Of a stretch of 32,083 nt of DNA, positions 17,063 to 24,873 are shown piece by piece (positions within the stretch are counted from its first letter, which is position 1; each line of letters begins with the position of its first letter). Source of the DNA: Planctomyces sp. GTDB taxonomy: Bacteria; Planctomycetota; Planctomycetia; Planctomycetales; Planctomycetaceae. Both the position numbers and the translations under genes were made by a program. Under the pieces are notes generated by a model, which saw only the letters and a program-made list of their open reading frames with translations, ran no database searches and was not told the DNA's origin. The stretch lies in the NCBI GenBank assembly GCA_005778115.1, contig SXKJ01000340.1, positions 1-32,083 on the forward strand, read 5' to 3'.

Positions 17063-18236
17063 TTCGCCGGTCACCATCCAGCCAGTGCATGAATCGCGAC
17101 CTCAGCGACGTTTTCCGGTCGTGAGTCACAGTGGTCTCGCGCAGTTCGATCGGCCCCCACAGTCGGCGGTCCAGCGCGGCTCCCGGCACGCTGTTGGGCA
17201 AGAAGAGATGCCAGGCATCGCCGCGAGCGATCTCGTCACGCAGCATCAAGCCGATCAGCCGCTCACGAGCCTGCGGGGCTTGCGGATCGGCCAGCATCAG
17301 CGCCGTCTCGACGCGCGACCGGCAATGAAAGTTGTACGCGAACGCCGTCAGCCGCGAGTCGTGGAACAACACTGAGACATCTGCCGCCCCCGCGTCCACC
17401 GCGAGCGGATGTGTCTCCTGCAAGCATTCAAACATCTTCTGACTCAAAGGACCGTGCGACGTGCCGGCTTGCAAGTCAACGATGCGATCCAGTTGCTTCA
17501 GGAATCCCCAATCGCGGAGCGTGTCGCCACAACTGGCCCCCTCTGGTCGGAAGCGGACGAATTTCTCGGACGATCTCAGTGACTGCAGGGCATCCAATTC
17601 GCGCCACCATTGCCTCGCGGCACTGTCGCGGTTCGCCCAGAACTGGCTGAACGTCGCGGGGAGTTCCAAGCCCAACAACTCGCGGCAGGGCCGTTGAAAC
17701 ACCGGGCGTCCCGAAGACTCGAAAACCAGCGGGACGCGATTTGGTTCAACGCCCTGAGCCACCACTTCGGGGAGTTCCAGGATGTCCCATGAGTGATCGT
17801 GCTCAACGAGATGCCGTGCGACCGCCGCCAAAGTGGTCGCCGGATGCGGCCCGACCGAGCCCGGCAAACTGCCCCACGGTGATTGCGGTACTGAGAGAAC
17901 TCGGAATGTACCCAGCGCGCGACGCACCAATCGCTCGCGCAAGGGCATGATCCCGATCGGACGCTGCCACGCCGAGACGATCAGAAATCGCCATCGTTCC
18001 GCCATCGGCTGGAGTGGGTTCCGTTCTGAGCAGGTCGGACCTTGCCACTCGGTGACGATCTTTGGATCGAGGCTGGAATACCGATGTCGCTCCTCACAGA
18101 TCGCGGTCAGTGAGGCTTCCAGGAATTCAGGAGTCTGCCGAAACGAAGCGCGCGGAGTGCGTGACCACAGCGAATGCCACAAGTGCCGCAGTTGGCTGGG
18201 GCAAGCCACATCAGCGGCTTCATGGACGGTCATCAT
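17040..18236 (-). CDS. GNAT/BioF2-like acetyltransferase domain protein (FemAB/CelD type)
   Basis: The protein is about 398 residues and cytosolic. The opening PSQLRHLWHSLWSRTPRASF, followed by QTPEFLEA, matches the start of BioF2-like GNAT proteins, where a Trp-rich helix precedes a 'tpFqtpewl' segment. WRFLIVSAWQRPIGIMPLRE and LTAFAYNFHCRSRVETALML are the expected substrate-binding strands of the two GNAT lobes. Members include CelD-like and FemAB-like transferases acting on polysaccharide or cell-wall precursors; the substrate here is unknown. Start choice is uncertain: ATG 18236 fits the family, while ATGs at 18314 and 18332 would add residues unlike it. No clear ribosome site is seen. 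The last 23 bp overlap the end of the convergent gene. Confidence 0.68.
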   Translation of the reverse strand: MMTVHEAADVACPSQLRHLWHSLWSRTPRASFRQTPEFLEASLTAICEERHRYSSLDPKIVTEWQGPTCSERNPLQPMAERWRFLIVSAWQRPIGIMPLRERLVRRALGTFRVLSVPQSPWGSLPGSVGPHPATTLAAVARHLVEHDHSWDILELPEVVAQGVEPNRVPLVFESSGRPVFQRPCRELLGLELPATFSQFWANRDSAARQWWRELDALQSLRSSEKFVRFRPEGASCGDTLRDWGFLKQLDRIVDLQAGTSHGPLSQKMFECLQETHPLAVDAGAADVSVLFHDSRLTAFAYNFHCRSRVETALMLADPQAPQARERLIGLMLRDEIARGDAWHLFLPNSVPGAALDRRLWGPIELRETTVTHDRKTSLRSRFMHWLDGDRRITSASCC

Positions 18237-18341
18237 GCGGCACCGAATCCGAGCGAACGATTCAAGGATATAACGAGTCAGGCAATCGGCGTGCCGGCTC
18301 CCCCAAGCGGCCATATGTGCTGACTTCCGCAAGTGGCGTTA

Positions 18342-18559
18342 GAAGTTGCACAGTTCATAGCCCCAAAGGTGGCGAGACTCGATAGCCCAGGGCGCAGCCC
18401 TGGGAAACGAGTCACCTTCGTGCCGATAAGCCCCGAAGGGGCGTGACAAATAGAGTCGCGCCCCCTCAGGGCTTTTCAAATCCGAATTGCTCAAATCCCA
18501 GGGCTGCGCCCTGGGCTATCGAGTTCCGCCCGCTTCGGGGCTGAAAATGGCGCAACTTC
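18342..18559. repeat. 218-bp composite inverted repeat (nested palindromes)
   Basis: The outer ends gaagttgc (18342-18349) and gcaacttc (18552-18559) pair. A central pair of 27-bp arms at 18378-18404 and 18497-18523 is an exact reverse complement. Each of these arms is itself a palindrome (cccaggg cgcag ccctggg). Between them aagccccgaaggggcg (18428-18443) pairs with a related stretch near 18460-18476, with two mismatches. The element fills most of the 429-bp gap between two genes on the minus strand. No coding potential was seen. Confidence 0.85.
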
Positions 18560-18665
18560 ACGGAAAGCTGCTGACGCTCGACCGACGTTGCTTCAAAGAA
18601 ACGCTGGTGTTGTGAAACAGCATCATGTTGTCGAATGGCAACGGCCGCGATCACAAGGCTCGCGA

Positions 18666-19481
18666 TCATTCGGCAGGTAGTTCGAGCGGCGTCCACGACA
18701 GGCTCGACTTCAGCGGAACATGATTCATGACGTCTCCGCCAGTCGCCAGCCAGAAGCGATGATCCTTCACTCCCGCATCGATGTTGTCGAGCGGCGTTGC
18801 GTCCCCCGTGAAGCGGGCCTTCGTCAGTGCGACCCAGTCGCCATTCACCGTCTTCACCCAACCGTTTCCAAAAGTTGCGCGGCGCGTTTGCTTCGCACTT
18901 CGGCCGTCGCGTCGGAAGTCTTCGAGGAACGAATACAACCCGCGCAATGGCTCGCCGCCGGTCTGAGTGCGAAACGTGGCGAGATGCTTCCACTCGCTCG
19001 ACTCGTCCAGCCACAGATACGCCGCGAACGACGTCTTGGGTTTCTCGACAGTCGCCTTCACGCAGAAGCGATACGTCTGCCCGATCTTCCATTTCAATTT
19101 GTAGAACGACTGCGCTCCGGTCCCTTCATTGCCGAAGCGGCCGACACGCACATCTTTGTCGTTGTGCAACACCTCGACGCGCCGATCCGCCGGCACCGAG
19201 TTCGGATCGTTCTGTTCGCCCGGATCCCAGATCGAGAACAACACGACTTTGTCCTCCGGGCCGCTCAGCTCTTGAATGCCGAAGTAGCCGTGCTTGAACC
19301 CACAGACCATGAAGTAGCTGCCGGGCACCGACTCTTCGACGGTTACTTCGTTGTAGAAGACCGTCGCATCCGGAGCCGGAAATCCGAGATGCACCGACCG
19401 CGCGGCTTTCGGTTCCTTCGGCTCATCGGCGAAGGACGCTCCGGCCACCAAGACCATCAGACATGACAACCACGCTCGCAT
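18666..19481 (-). CDS. Exported DUF3472 domain protein
   Basis: The 271-residue protein has a short signal peptide (MRAWLSCLMVLVAGASFADE). It is followed by ARSVHLGFPAPDATVFYNEV, SVPGSYFMVCGFKHGYFGIQ and VVLFSIWDPGEQNDPNSVP, a pattern I recognise as DUF3472. This beta-rich domain is frequent in secreted proteins of planctomycetes and Bacteroidetes, often with carbohydrate-active enzymes. KWKIGQTYRFCVKATVEKPK and HLATFRTQTGGEPLRGLYSF continue the fold. No catalytic residues can be assigned. ATG 19481 is preferred because the signal peptide begins there; an in-frame ATG at 19502 adds seven residues (MRIENCK). No strong ribosome site is visible for either. Confidence 0.8.
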   Translation of the reverse strand: MRAWLSCLMVLVAGASFADEPKEPKAARSVHLGFPAPDATVFYNEVTVEESVPGSYFMVCGFKHGYFGIQELSGPEDKVVLFSIWDPGEQNDPNSVPADRRVEVLHNDKDVRVGRFGNEGTGAQSFYKLKWKIGQTYRFCVKATVEKPKTSFAAYLWLDESSEWKHLATFRTQTGGEPLRGLYSFLEDFRRDGRSAKQTRRATFGNGWVKTVNGDWVALTKARFTGDATPLDNIDAGVKDHRFWLATGGDVMNHVPLKSSLSWTPLELPAE

Positions 19482-19533
19482 TTTGCAGTTTTCAATTCTC
19501 ATTTCTTATTTTCCATTTATGCGTTCGATCACC

Positions 19534-19597
19534 GTGCCGCGACCGTCAGGGAGCGGCTCGCTCATCAGTCCGGGCCGCTCCCTGACGGTCGCGGTAC
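19534..19597. repeat. Inverted repeat between divergent genes
   Basis: The arms 19534-19557 (starting gtgccgcgaccgtcaggg) and 19574-19597 pair over 24 bp with one mismatch. It lies between the divergent DUF3472 and ABC genes, so a terminator role is unlikely. Confidence 0.88.
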
Positions 19598-19645
19598 GGC
19601 TGCGTTGCCTACTGCCGATCGCTCACGCCTCTTAGGATAACGCCC

Positions 19646-20659
19646 ATGACACCTGCCGCCGATGCACCCCACGCTATCGAAGTTCGCGACCTCACGAAGG
19701 TCTATCGCGTGTTCCAAAAACGCGAGGGCTTAGCGGCGTCACTCAAGAGCCTCTTCCGACGCGAATACAAAACAGTCACCGCGGTTGGCGGAGTCAGTTT
19801 CTCGATCCGCCAAGGGGAGATGGTCGCTTTTCTCGGTCCCAATGGAGCCGGGAAGACTACGACGCTGAAGCTGCTCAGCGGGCTGATCTATCCGACCTCT
19901 GGCTCCGCGAAAGTGCTGGGCTTTACGCCGTGGCAGCGCGAGATCGCCTATCGCCGCCGCTTCTCGCTGGTCATGGGGCAGAAGAATCAGCTTTGGTGGG
20001 ACTTGCCCGCTCAAGAATCGTTCCGCCTGCACGAGGCGATCTATCACATCGAACCGGACATTTTTCAGCGGCGGCTCGACGAACTGACCGACCTGCTGGA
20101 AGTCTGCAAGCTCGTCAATCAACCGGTGCGCGAACTGTCGCTCGGCGAGCGGATGCGCATGGAACTGATCGCCGCACTGCTGCACAGCCCCGACTTGCTG
20201 CTGCTCGACGAGCCGACGATCGGCTTGGATGTTGTCTCGCAGCGCAAGGTCCAAGAGTTCCTCAAGCACTACCAGCGCGAGCAGCAGATCACCGTCCTGC
20301 TGACCAGCCACTACATGAAAGACGTCGAAGCCCTCTGCGATCGAGCGGTCATCATCAATCAAGGCTTGATCCAGCACGACGGACCGCTGGCTACGATCGT
20401 GGGCCGTTTCAGCCAAACCAAGATCATCGAATTACAATTCGCCAGCGAGCTGCCGGCGTCTTCCGAACTCGAACGGTTCGGCACGGTGTTCGACATCAAG
20501 TCGCCGCGATTGAAGTTGCGAATCCCGCGCAATGAAGTGGCGCAAACACTCACGGCGTTGCTCGGCCGTTACGAGATCGAAGACGTCAGCGTTCAAGACC
20601 GCCCGCTCGAAGAAGTCATCGCCGAGGTTTTTCAACAAGAAGCCGGATCGACAAACTAA
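19646..20659 (+). CDS. ABC transporter ATP-binding protein (ABC-2 exporter type)
   Basis: The 337-residue cytosolic ATPase carries Walker A GPNGAGKT (64-71), the signature LSLGERM (164-170, for LSGGQ), Walker B LLLLDEP (184-190) and the switch histidine in TSH (His222). A long N-terminal strand ([18 protein letters not shown]) precedes the nucleotide site. A C-terminal domain (250-337) follows the ATPase core, as in the COG4586 group of ABC-2 exporters. These normally work with two membrane permease genes encoded next to them. None is present here; the next gene is a PQQ-like propeller. It may pair with a permease elsewhere. The start is ATG 19646 with an AGGATAA upstream. Confidence 0.92.
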   Translation: MTPAADAPHAIEVRDLTKVYRVFQKREGLAASLKSLFRREYKTVTAVGGVSFSIRQGEMVAFLGPNGAGKTTTLKLLSGLIYPTSGSAKVLGFTPWQREIAYRRRFSLVMGQKNQLWWDLPAQESFRLHEAIYHIEPDIFQRRLDELTDLLEVCKLVNQPVRELSLGERMRMELIAALLHSPDLLLLDEPTIGLDVVSQRKVQEFLKHYQREQQITVLLTSHYMKDVEALCDRAVIINQGLIQHDGPLATIVGRFSQTKIIELQFASELPASSELERFGTVFDIKSPRLKLRIPRNEVAQTLTALLGRYEIEDVSVQDRPLEEVIAEVFQQEAGSTN

Positions 20660-20678
20660 CCCGAAACGCGTGCGTCTT

Positions 20679-20754
20679 GGCGAGCGGGGCGGCGTCGGCC
20701 CCCCCCCCGGTGGCGTCAACCACAGACCGGGGGGCTGACGCCGCCCCGCTCGCC
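20679..20754. repeat. Inverted repeat, family C
   Basis: The arms 20679-20703 (starting ggcgagcggggcggcgtc) and 20730-20754 pair over 25 bp with one mismatch. The junction of left arm and loop is a run of ten Cs. The same family is cut by the window end at 32054-32083, and a looser relative lies at 11653-11721. It sits just before a PQQ-like gene and creates a false upstream extension of its frame. Confidence 0.88.
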
Positions 20755-20775
20755 GGGACAGGATTGGAGTCTCTC

Positions 20776-22014
20776 ATGAACCGCTGGATCACAGCCGTCA
20801 TTGTCATAGCACTTACCGGCCAATCGTTTGCCGAAGACTGGCCGCACTGGCGCGGTCCGCGCGGAGACGGCACCTGGCACGGCCCGAAGCTGCCGGAGAA
20901 ATGGCCGGAAGGTGGTCTCAAGCCGAAGTGGAAAGTGCCGATCGGCGGTGGCTATTCCGGCGTGACGGTTGTGGGGCAACAAGTCTTCGTGATGGACCGC
21001 CAGAAGGAACCCGAAACCGAACGAGTGCTCTGCTTCGATGCCGACTCCGGCCAGCAGATTTGGAAGCACGAGTATCCGGTCACCTATGCCAAACTCGATT
21101 ACGGCAACGGCCCGCGAGCCGCTCCGACGTGGCATGAAGGAAATCTCTATACGGTCGGAGCACTCGGCGAGTGCCGCTGTCTCGATGCCAAGACCGGCAA
21201 GAAGATCTGGTCGGTGAACTACCTCAGCGATTTGGGTGGCAAGTTGCAGGAGTGGGGCTTCGCCGGCTCCCCGTTCGTCGACGGCGACAACCTCATCGTG
21301 CAGCCCGGCGGCAAAGACGAGCACGGCATTGCCGCGTTGAATCGGCACACGGGTAAGGTCGTTTGGCAGTCTCATTCGGATGCCGCGGGTTACTCGACCC
21401 CGATGATCGTCACGCACAACGAGCGGCGGCAGTTGATCTACTGGACCCCGTCGCACATTCGCGGTCTCGACCCCGTGACCGGGAAACCGTTCTGGCAAGT
21501 TCCCTACGAGATCACCTACGGCGTCGCGATTGCCGAACCGATCTTTCAAGAAGGACTCGTACTCGTCTGCGGCTACTGGAACGGGTCGAAAGCGATTCGC
21601 CTCGGAGCACAGCCCGATCAAGCCGAACTCGCCTGGGAAGAAAACAAATTCCTGCGCGGCTTGATGTCGCAGCCTCTTTATCGCGACGGCCACGTTTATC
21701 TGCTCGACAAGCAATACGGCCTGACCTGCTTCGAGCTGAAGACCTCGACGAAGCTCTGGGACGACGACAATCAATTGACCCCGCGAGGCCGCAACCCGCA
21801 CGCGAGCCTGGTGTGGCTCGGCGACGCCGACCGCGCAATCATTCTCAACAGCGAAGGGGACTTGATCCTCGCGCGGCTGAACGCGACCGGCTATCACGAG
21901 CAATCGCGCAGCAACATCATCGGCTTCACTTGGGCACATCCCGCCTTCGCTGGCTCGCGCGTGTATGCTCGCAGCGACACCGAACTGGTGTGCGTGCCGC
22001 TGCTGCCGGAGTGA
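20776..22014 (+). CDS. Exported PQQ-like beta-propeller repeat protein 3
   Basis: The 412-residue protein has a signal peptide (MNRWITAVIVIALTGQSFAE) and the WPHWRGPRGDG motif (22-32). Blades are visible in VLCFDADSGQQIWKHEYPV, CRCLDAKTGKKIWSVNYLS, IAALNRHTGKVVWQSHSDA, RGLDPVTGKPFWQVP and TCFELKTSTKLWDDDNQ. It has the same length class as the two paralogues near 11-13 kb. No PQQ or calcium ligands typical of active dehydrogenases can be picked out. GGAG six bases before ATG 20776 sets the start. It lies between an ABC ATPase gene and a DUF1501 gene, each separated by an inverted repeat, so it is probably transcribed alone. Confidence 0.88.
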   Translation: MNRWITAVIVIALTGQSFAEDWPHWRGPRGDGTWHGPKLPEKWPEGGLKPKWKVPIGGGYSGVTVVGQQVFVMDRQKEPETERVLCFDADSGQQIWKHEYPVTYAKLDYGNGPRAAPTWHEGNLYTVGALGECRCLDAKTGKKIWSVNYLSDLGGKLQEWGFAGSPFVDGDNLIVQPGGKDEHGIAALNRHTGKVVWQSHSDAAGYSTPMIVTHNERRQLIYWTPSHIRGLDPVTGKPFWQVPYEITYGVAIAEPIFQEGLVLVCGYWNGSKAIRLGAQPDQAELAWEENKFLRGLMSQPLYRDGHVYLLDKQYGLTCFELKTSTKLWDDDNQLTPRGRNPHASLVWLGDADRAIILNSEGDLILARLNATGYHEQSRSNIIGFTWAHPAFAGSRVYARSDTELVCVPLLPE

Positions 22015-22129
22015 TCGGACTACCTCGCAGTCACCGCCAGTCCTCGGGCGTCCGTCGCGAAAAAAACCGAACTTCGCTTGGACACAGCAGCCGATACGGA
22101 TAAGGTCATTCTGATTGGTTGCCATTCGT

Positions 22130-22181
22130 GGGGCAGGTTTTCAACCCGCCCGGCCGTGCTGGCAGGTTGAAAACCTGCCCC
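22130..22181. repeat. Inverted repeat, family B, intergenic copy
   Basis: The arms 22130-22146 (ggggcaggttttcaacc) and 22165-22181 are exact 17-bp reverse complements. It lies just before the ribosome site of the DUF1501 gene. The arms match the copies inside gltX (2970-3026) and the kinase gene (29291-29310). Confidence 0.9.
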
Positions 22182-22197
22182 GCGAGGAGGTTGATTC

Positions 22198-23589
22198 ATG
22201 CTGAGCATTCTCGATCCGTTGGCTCGTGGTTCTCGCCGAGATTTCTTGCGCATCGGCGGATTGACGCTGGGGGGGCTGACGCTGGCCGATTGGCTACGGA
22301 CGACCGCTTCGGCGGCGGGGAAGTCGGTCACCACGGATAAGTCCGTCGTGTTTCTGTTCATGCACGGTGGGCCTTCGCAAATCGAGACGTTTGATCCAAA
22401 AATGACGGCACCCACCGGCATTCGGAGCATCAATGGCGAAGTGCAAACCGCTCTGCCTGGTTTCACGTTTGGGGCGACGTATCCGAAGCTGGCTCAACTG
22501 GCTGAGAAGCTGTCCGTCGTGCGGTCGTTCGTGACCGGTGACGGCAATCACGACATCAAGCCGATCGTCTCGGTCGACACGCTCAAGGCGAATCTCGGAT
22601 CGTTGTACTCCCGCGTGGCCGGGACGGTGCATCCTGTGACGGGGATGCCGGTCAATGCGGCGCTCTTTCCGCAGGCGATCAACCCGCAAGCTCAAGCGAT
22701 GCAAACCGGCTTCGGTCGATTCACCGATTCGGGAGCACTCGGAGCCGCTTACGCGCCCTTCATGCCCGGCAGCGATGGGCCGTTCCAACAAAGTTTGAAG
22801 CTGACGCTGCCGCGCGAGCGGCTTGATGATCGTCGCAAGCTGCGTCAGGAGTTTGATCGCATTCGCCGCACCGTCGACACACGCGGCGAAGCGGAGGGGC
22901 TCGACAAGTTTCAGGAGCAGGCGCTCGACACGATCCTGCGCGGCGTTGCGGAGGCGTTTGATCTCAGCAAGGAAGACCCGAAGACGGTGGCACGCTACGA
23001 CACTGCTCCGCTGATTCGGCCGGAGGACATCGACAAGAAGTTGAACAACTACAAGTTCTACACCGATCACACACAGACGCTCGGCAAGCTGCTGCTGCTG
23101 TCGCGGCGGTTGTGCGAAGCGGGTTGCCGATTCGTGACTGTGACGACGAACTTCGTGTGGGACAATCACGCCGATGTGAACAACGCCGGCGTCGAAGAGG
23201 GCATGAAATACTGCGGCGTCCCGTTCGATCACGCCGTGTCGGCGTTCATCGAGGACGTCGAAGCGCGCGGGCTAAGCGACAAGATTCTGTTAGTCTGCTG
23301 CGGCGAGATGGGCCGCACTCCGCGGATCAATGCTCGCGGCGGTCGCGATCACTGGGGCAACCTCGCTCCGTTGCTTCTCTCAGGCGGAGGACTGCCGATG
23401 GGCCGAGTCATTGGGCAATCGACGAAGGACGCGGGCGAACCAAACTCGGACAAGGTCACGATTCGCAATCTCATCGGCACGATCATGCACACGCTGCTCG
23501 ACGTCGGCGAGGTGCGACTGCAACGCAATCTGCCATTCGACCTGGCTCGCGTGTTCGCGGACTACACGCCGATCACCGGGCTGTCGTAA
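22198..23589 (+). CDS. DUF1501 domain protein (twin-arginine exported)
   Basis: The 463-residue protein opens with a Tat-type leader, GSRRDFLRIGGLTLGG (11-26, Arg13-Arg14). It is followed by SVVFLFMHGGPSQIETFDPK, the signature of DUF1501, an alkaline-phosphatase-like fold greatly expanded in planctomycetes. Other family marks are VVRSFVTGDGNHD, TNFVWDNHADV, EMGRTPRINARGGRDHWG and the closing TIMHTLLDVG. The Asp and His residues in these segments would be metal ligands in the sulfatase/phosphatase superfamily, but the reaction is unknown. GAGGAGG upstream sets ATG 22198. DUF1501 genes usually follow a DUF1553/DUF1549 gene; here none is adjacent, so this is a stand-alone copy. Confidence 0.93.
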   Translation: MLSILDPLARGSRRDFLRIGGLTLGGLTLADWLRTTASAAGKSVTTDKSVVFLFMHGGPSQIETFDPKMTAPTGIRSINGEVQTALPGFTFGATYPKLAQLAEKLSVVRSFVTGDGNHDIKPIVSVDTLKANLGSLYSRVAGTVHPVTGMPVNAALFPQAINPQAQAMQTGFGRFTDSGALGAAYAPFMPGSDGPFQQSLKLTLPRERLDDRRKLRQEFDRIRRTVDTRGEAEGLDKFQEQALDTILRGVAEAFDLSKEDPKTVARYDTAPLIRPEDIDKKLNNYKFYTDHTQTLGKLLLLSRRLCEAGCRFVTVTTNFVWDNHADVNNAGVEEGMKYCGVPFDHAVSAFIEDVEARGLSDKILLVCCGEMGRTPRINARGGRDHWGNLAPLLLSGGGLPMGRVIGQSTKDAGEPNSDKVTIRNLIGTIMHTLLDVGEVRLQRNLPFDLARVFADYTPITGLS

Positions 23590-23590
23590 T

Positions 23591-23643
23591 GTAGTTCGGA
23601 CGCCTACGTCCGAGCCGGGTCCGGACGTAGGCGTCCGGACTAC
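23591..23643. repeat. Inverted repeat between convergent genes, containing a stop codon
   Basis: The arms 23591-23612 (starting gtagttcggacgcctac) and 23622-23643 pair over 22 bp with one mismatch. The right arm ends ggactac, and its cta is the TAG stop of the minus-strand regulator gene. The left arm starts one base after the DUF1501 stop. Confidence 0.9.
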
Positions 23644-24311
23644 GCGGGCACGATCACGACGAGCAATTGCTCCGCAGCCGCGCGGCCCATTGCCACGGGG
23701 CGATCGCCGCGACGCAACGATACCAGCCCCGCCGCTTCGTTGACGTGTTCGACCAAGGCGGTCGCTCCCAAGGAGAAATCCGACTCGGTGAGGTAGCGCA
23801 AGAACCCCGCGTCTTGATTCAGAACACGTACCAACCGCACGCGCGATCCGGCCGGCATGGTGCTCAGCGGTCGGCCTTGTTCGCCGCTGTTGCGTAGGTC
23901 TCCGTTCGCGGTCGGGATCGGATCGCCGTGGGGATCGCACGGCGGATAACCAAGGAAGTCGTCGATACGGTCGATCAGAAAATCGCTGACGGCGTGCTCC
24001 ATGTTCTCGGCCTCTTCGTGGACTTGGTCCCACGTCAGGCCGAGCGTCTGCACGAGAAACAATTCGATCAACCGATGCCGCCGCAGCATTCGCAGAGCCA
24101 GCGTGCGGCCCGCTTCGGTCAGGCTGACTCCTTCATACGGCCGGTACTCGGCGAGTCCTGCCTCGGCCAGTGCCTTCTGCATACTCGTGACTGTGCCGGG
24201 CGAGACCTTCAAGCTCTGCGCGAGCTTGCCGGTCGAGACCGACGTTGAGCCTGTGCTGGCTCCAATTTGCCAAATTGCTTTGAGGTAGTTTTCGACGGTG
24301 AGGCTCGGCAT
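23640..24311 (-). CDS. DtxR/MntR family metal-dependent transcriptional regulator
   Basis: The 223-residue cytosolic repressor binds DNA when loaded with Mn or Fe. The winged helix covers 1-70 (TVENYLKAIWQIG, LAQSLKVSPGTVTSMQKALA). The dimer and metal domain carries His79, Glu83 and His98, matching site 1 of DtxR in spacing, then Glu102, Glu105 and His106. The DtxR residue at position 102 is Cys; Glu there is more like MntR. A C-terminal FeoA/SH3-like domain (AGSRVRLVRVLNQDAG onward) is present, as in DtxR. No metal transporter gene is next to it. I chose ATG 24311 (MPSLTVENY), since the extension to 24353 is read-through of the 24328-24384 repeat. The stop lies in another repeat. Confidence 0.9.
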   Translation of the reverse strand: MPSLTVENYLKAIWQIGASTGSTSVSTGKLAQSLKVSPGTVTSMQKALAEAGLAEYRPYEGVSLTEAGRTLALRMLRRHRLIELFLVQTLGLTWDQVHEEAENMEHAVSDFLIDRIDDFLGYPPCDPHGDPIPTANGDLRNSGEQGRPLSTMPAGSRVRLVRVLNQDAGFLRYLTESDFSLGATALVEHVNEAAGLVSLRRGDRPVAMGRAAAEQLLVVIVPA

Positions 24312-24327
24312 CAGGAAAGATCGCTTA

Positions 24328-24384
24328 GTAGGACGGGCACTCTTGTCCGTCACAGAAGGGAACGGGCAAGAGTGCCCGTCCTAC
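24328..24384. repeat. Inverted repeat, family A, second copy
   Basis: The arms 24328-24350 (starting gtaggacgggcactcttg) and 24362-24384 pair over 23 bp with one mismatch. It differs from the 294-351 copy by only a few bases in the arms. It lies 17 nt upstream of the DtxR-family start. Confidence 0.9.
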
Positions 24385-24389
24385 GAAGG

Positions 24390-24590
24390 TCACAACTCGC
24401 GACCGCAGACATCGCAGCAGCCACGGCCATGAGACGTCTGCTGGCCGCAATGTGGACACGCCAACGTTGCGTGACCGGACTGCATGGATTTGAACAAGCT
24501 CAGCATGACCGACAGTCCCTTCGCCACGCAGTACAGCAGGATGACCGCGAGGACTGCGACGATAATCAATCCGACAAAGCTCAACGCCAT
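24390..24590 (-). CDS. Small membrane protein with C-terminal zinc ribbon (copy 2)
   Basis: The protein has 66 residues. One transmembrane helix (residues 3-25, VGLIIVAVLAVILLYCV) is followed by an amphipathic stretch. A compact zinc ribbon CPHCGQQTSHGRGCCDVCGREL fills residues 45-66, with two CxxC pairs. Its C-terminal half is clearly paralogous to the protein just upstream (ATLACPHCGQQT against ATLTCFHCGQQT). AAGGGA six bases before ATG 24590 supports translation, and the gap to the upstream paralogue is 13 bp, implying one transcript. I know no function for this arrangement. It could sense or hand over zinc, or tether a partner to the membrane. Confidence 0.75.
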   Translation of the reverse strand: MALSFVGLIIVAVLAVILLYCVAKGLSVMLSLFKSMQSGHATLACPHCGQQTSHGRGCCDVCGREL

Positions 24591-24603
24591 GATCTCCCTT
24601 AAA

Positions 24604-24825
24604 TCACTGCAACTCGCCGCCGCAGTGGTCGCAAGTTTTCCCGCCCGCCGCAGTCTGTTGTCCGCAATGGAAGCAGGTCAGCGTCGCCGAGTCCTGGCCC
24701 CACGTCGCCAGCGAGTCCACGCTGACACCGCAGCACCAGCAGACGACCAACAGGATGAGGACACCGATCAACAAGATCGCCAGAAAGCCGCCGAAGTATC
24801 CGCCAAAGACGTAGTAGAACCACAT
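24604..24825 (-). CDS. Small membrane protein with C-terminal zinc ribbon (copy 1)
   Basis: The 73-residue protein has an aromatic N-terminus (MWFYYVFGGYFGG), one strongly hydrophobic helix (about 14-33, FLAILLIGVLILLVVCWCC) and the zinc ribbon CFHCGQQTAAGGKTCDHCGGEL near the C-terminus. The CxxC-x9-CxxC-type spacing suits one zinc ion. The positive-inside rule is hard to apply to so short a protein, but a cytosolic ribbon is likely. GAGG six bases before ATG 24825 supports the start. The gene is 48 bp downstream of hicB and 13 bp upstream of its paralogue, all on the minus strand. I do not recognise a named family. Confidence 0.78.
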   Translation of the reverse strand: MWFYYVFGGYFGGFLAILLIGVLILLVVCWCCGVSVDSLATWGQDSATLTCFHCGQQTAAGGKTCDHCGGELQ

Positions 24826-24873
24826 ACGGCACCTCGCCTAGCGAGATCGTGTTGAGAGGCGACATGGGTCACG

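Noticed and set aside
18342-18559. CRISPR array
   Set aside because: The repeated pieces are inverted, not direct, there are no regular spacers and no cas gene is near.
18466-19092. Second minus-strand gene overlapping the DUF3472 gene
   Set aside because: It is in another frame of a supported gene, runs into the composite repeat and has no signal peptide, ribosome site or recognisable motif.
20699-20708. Phase-variable homopolymer (ten Cs)
   Set aside because: It lies in an intergenic repeat loop, not in a coding frame, and is outside the start region of the next gene. Slippage there would have no clear effect.
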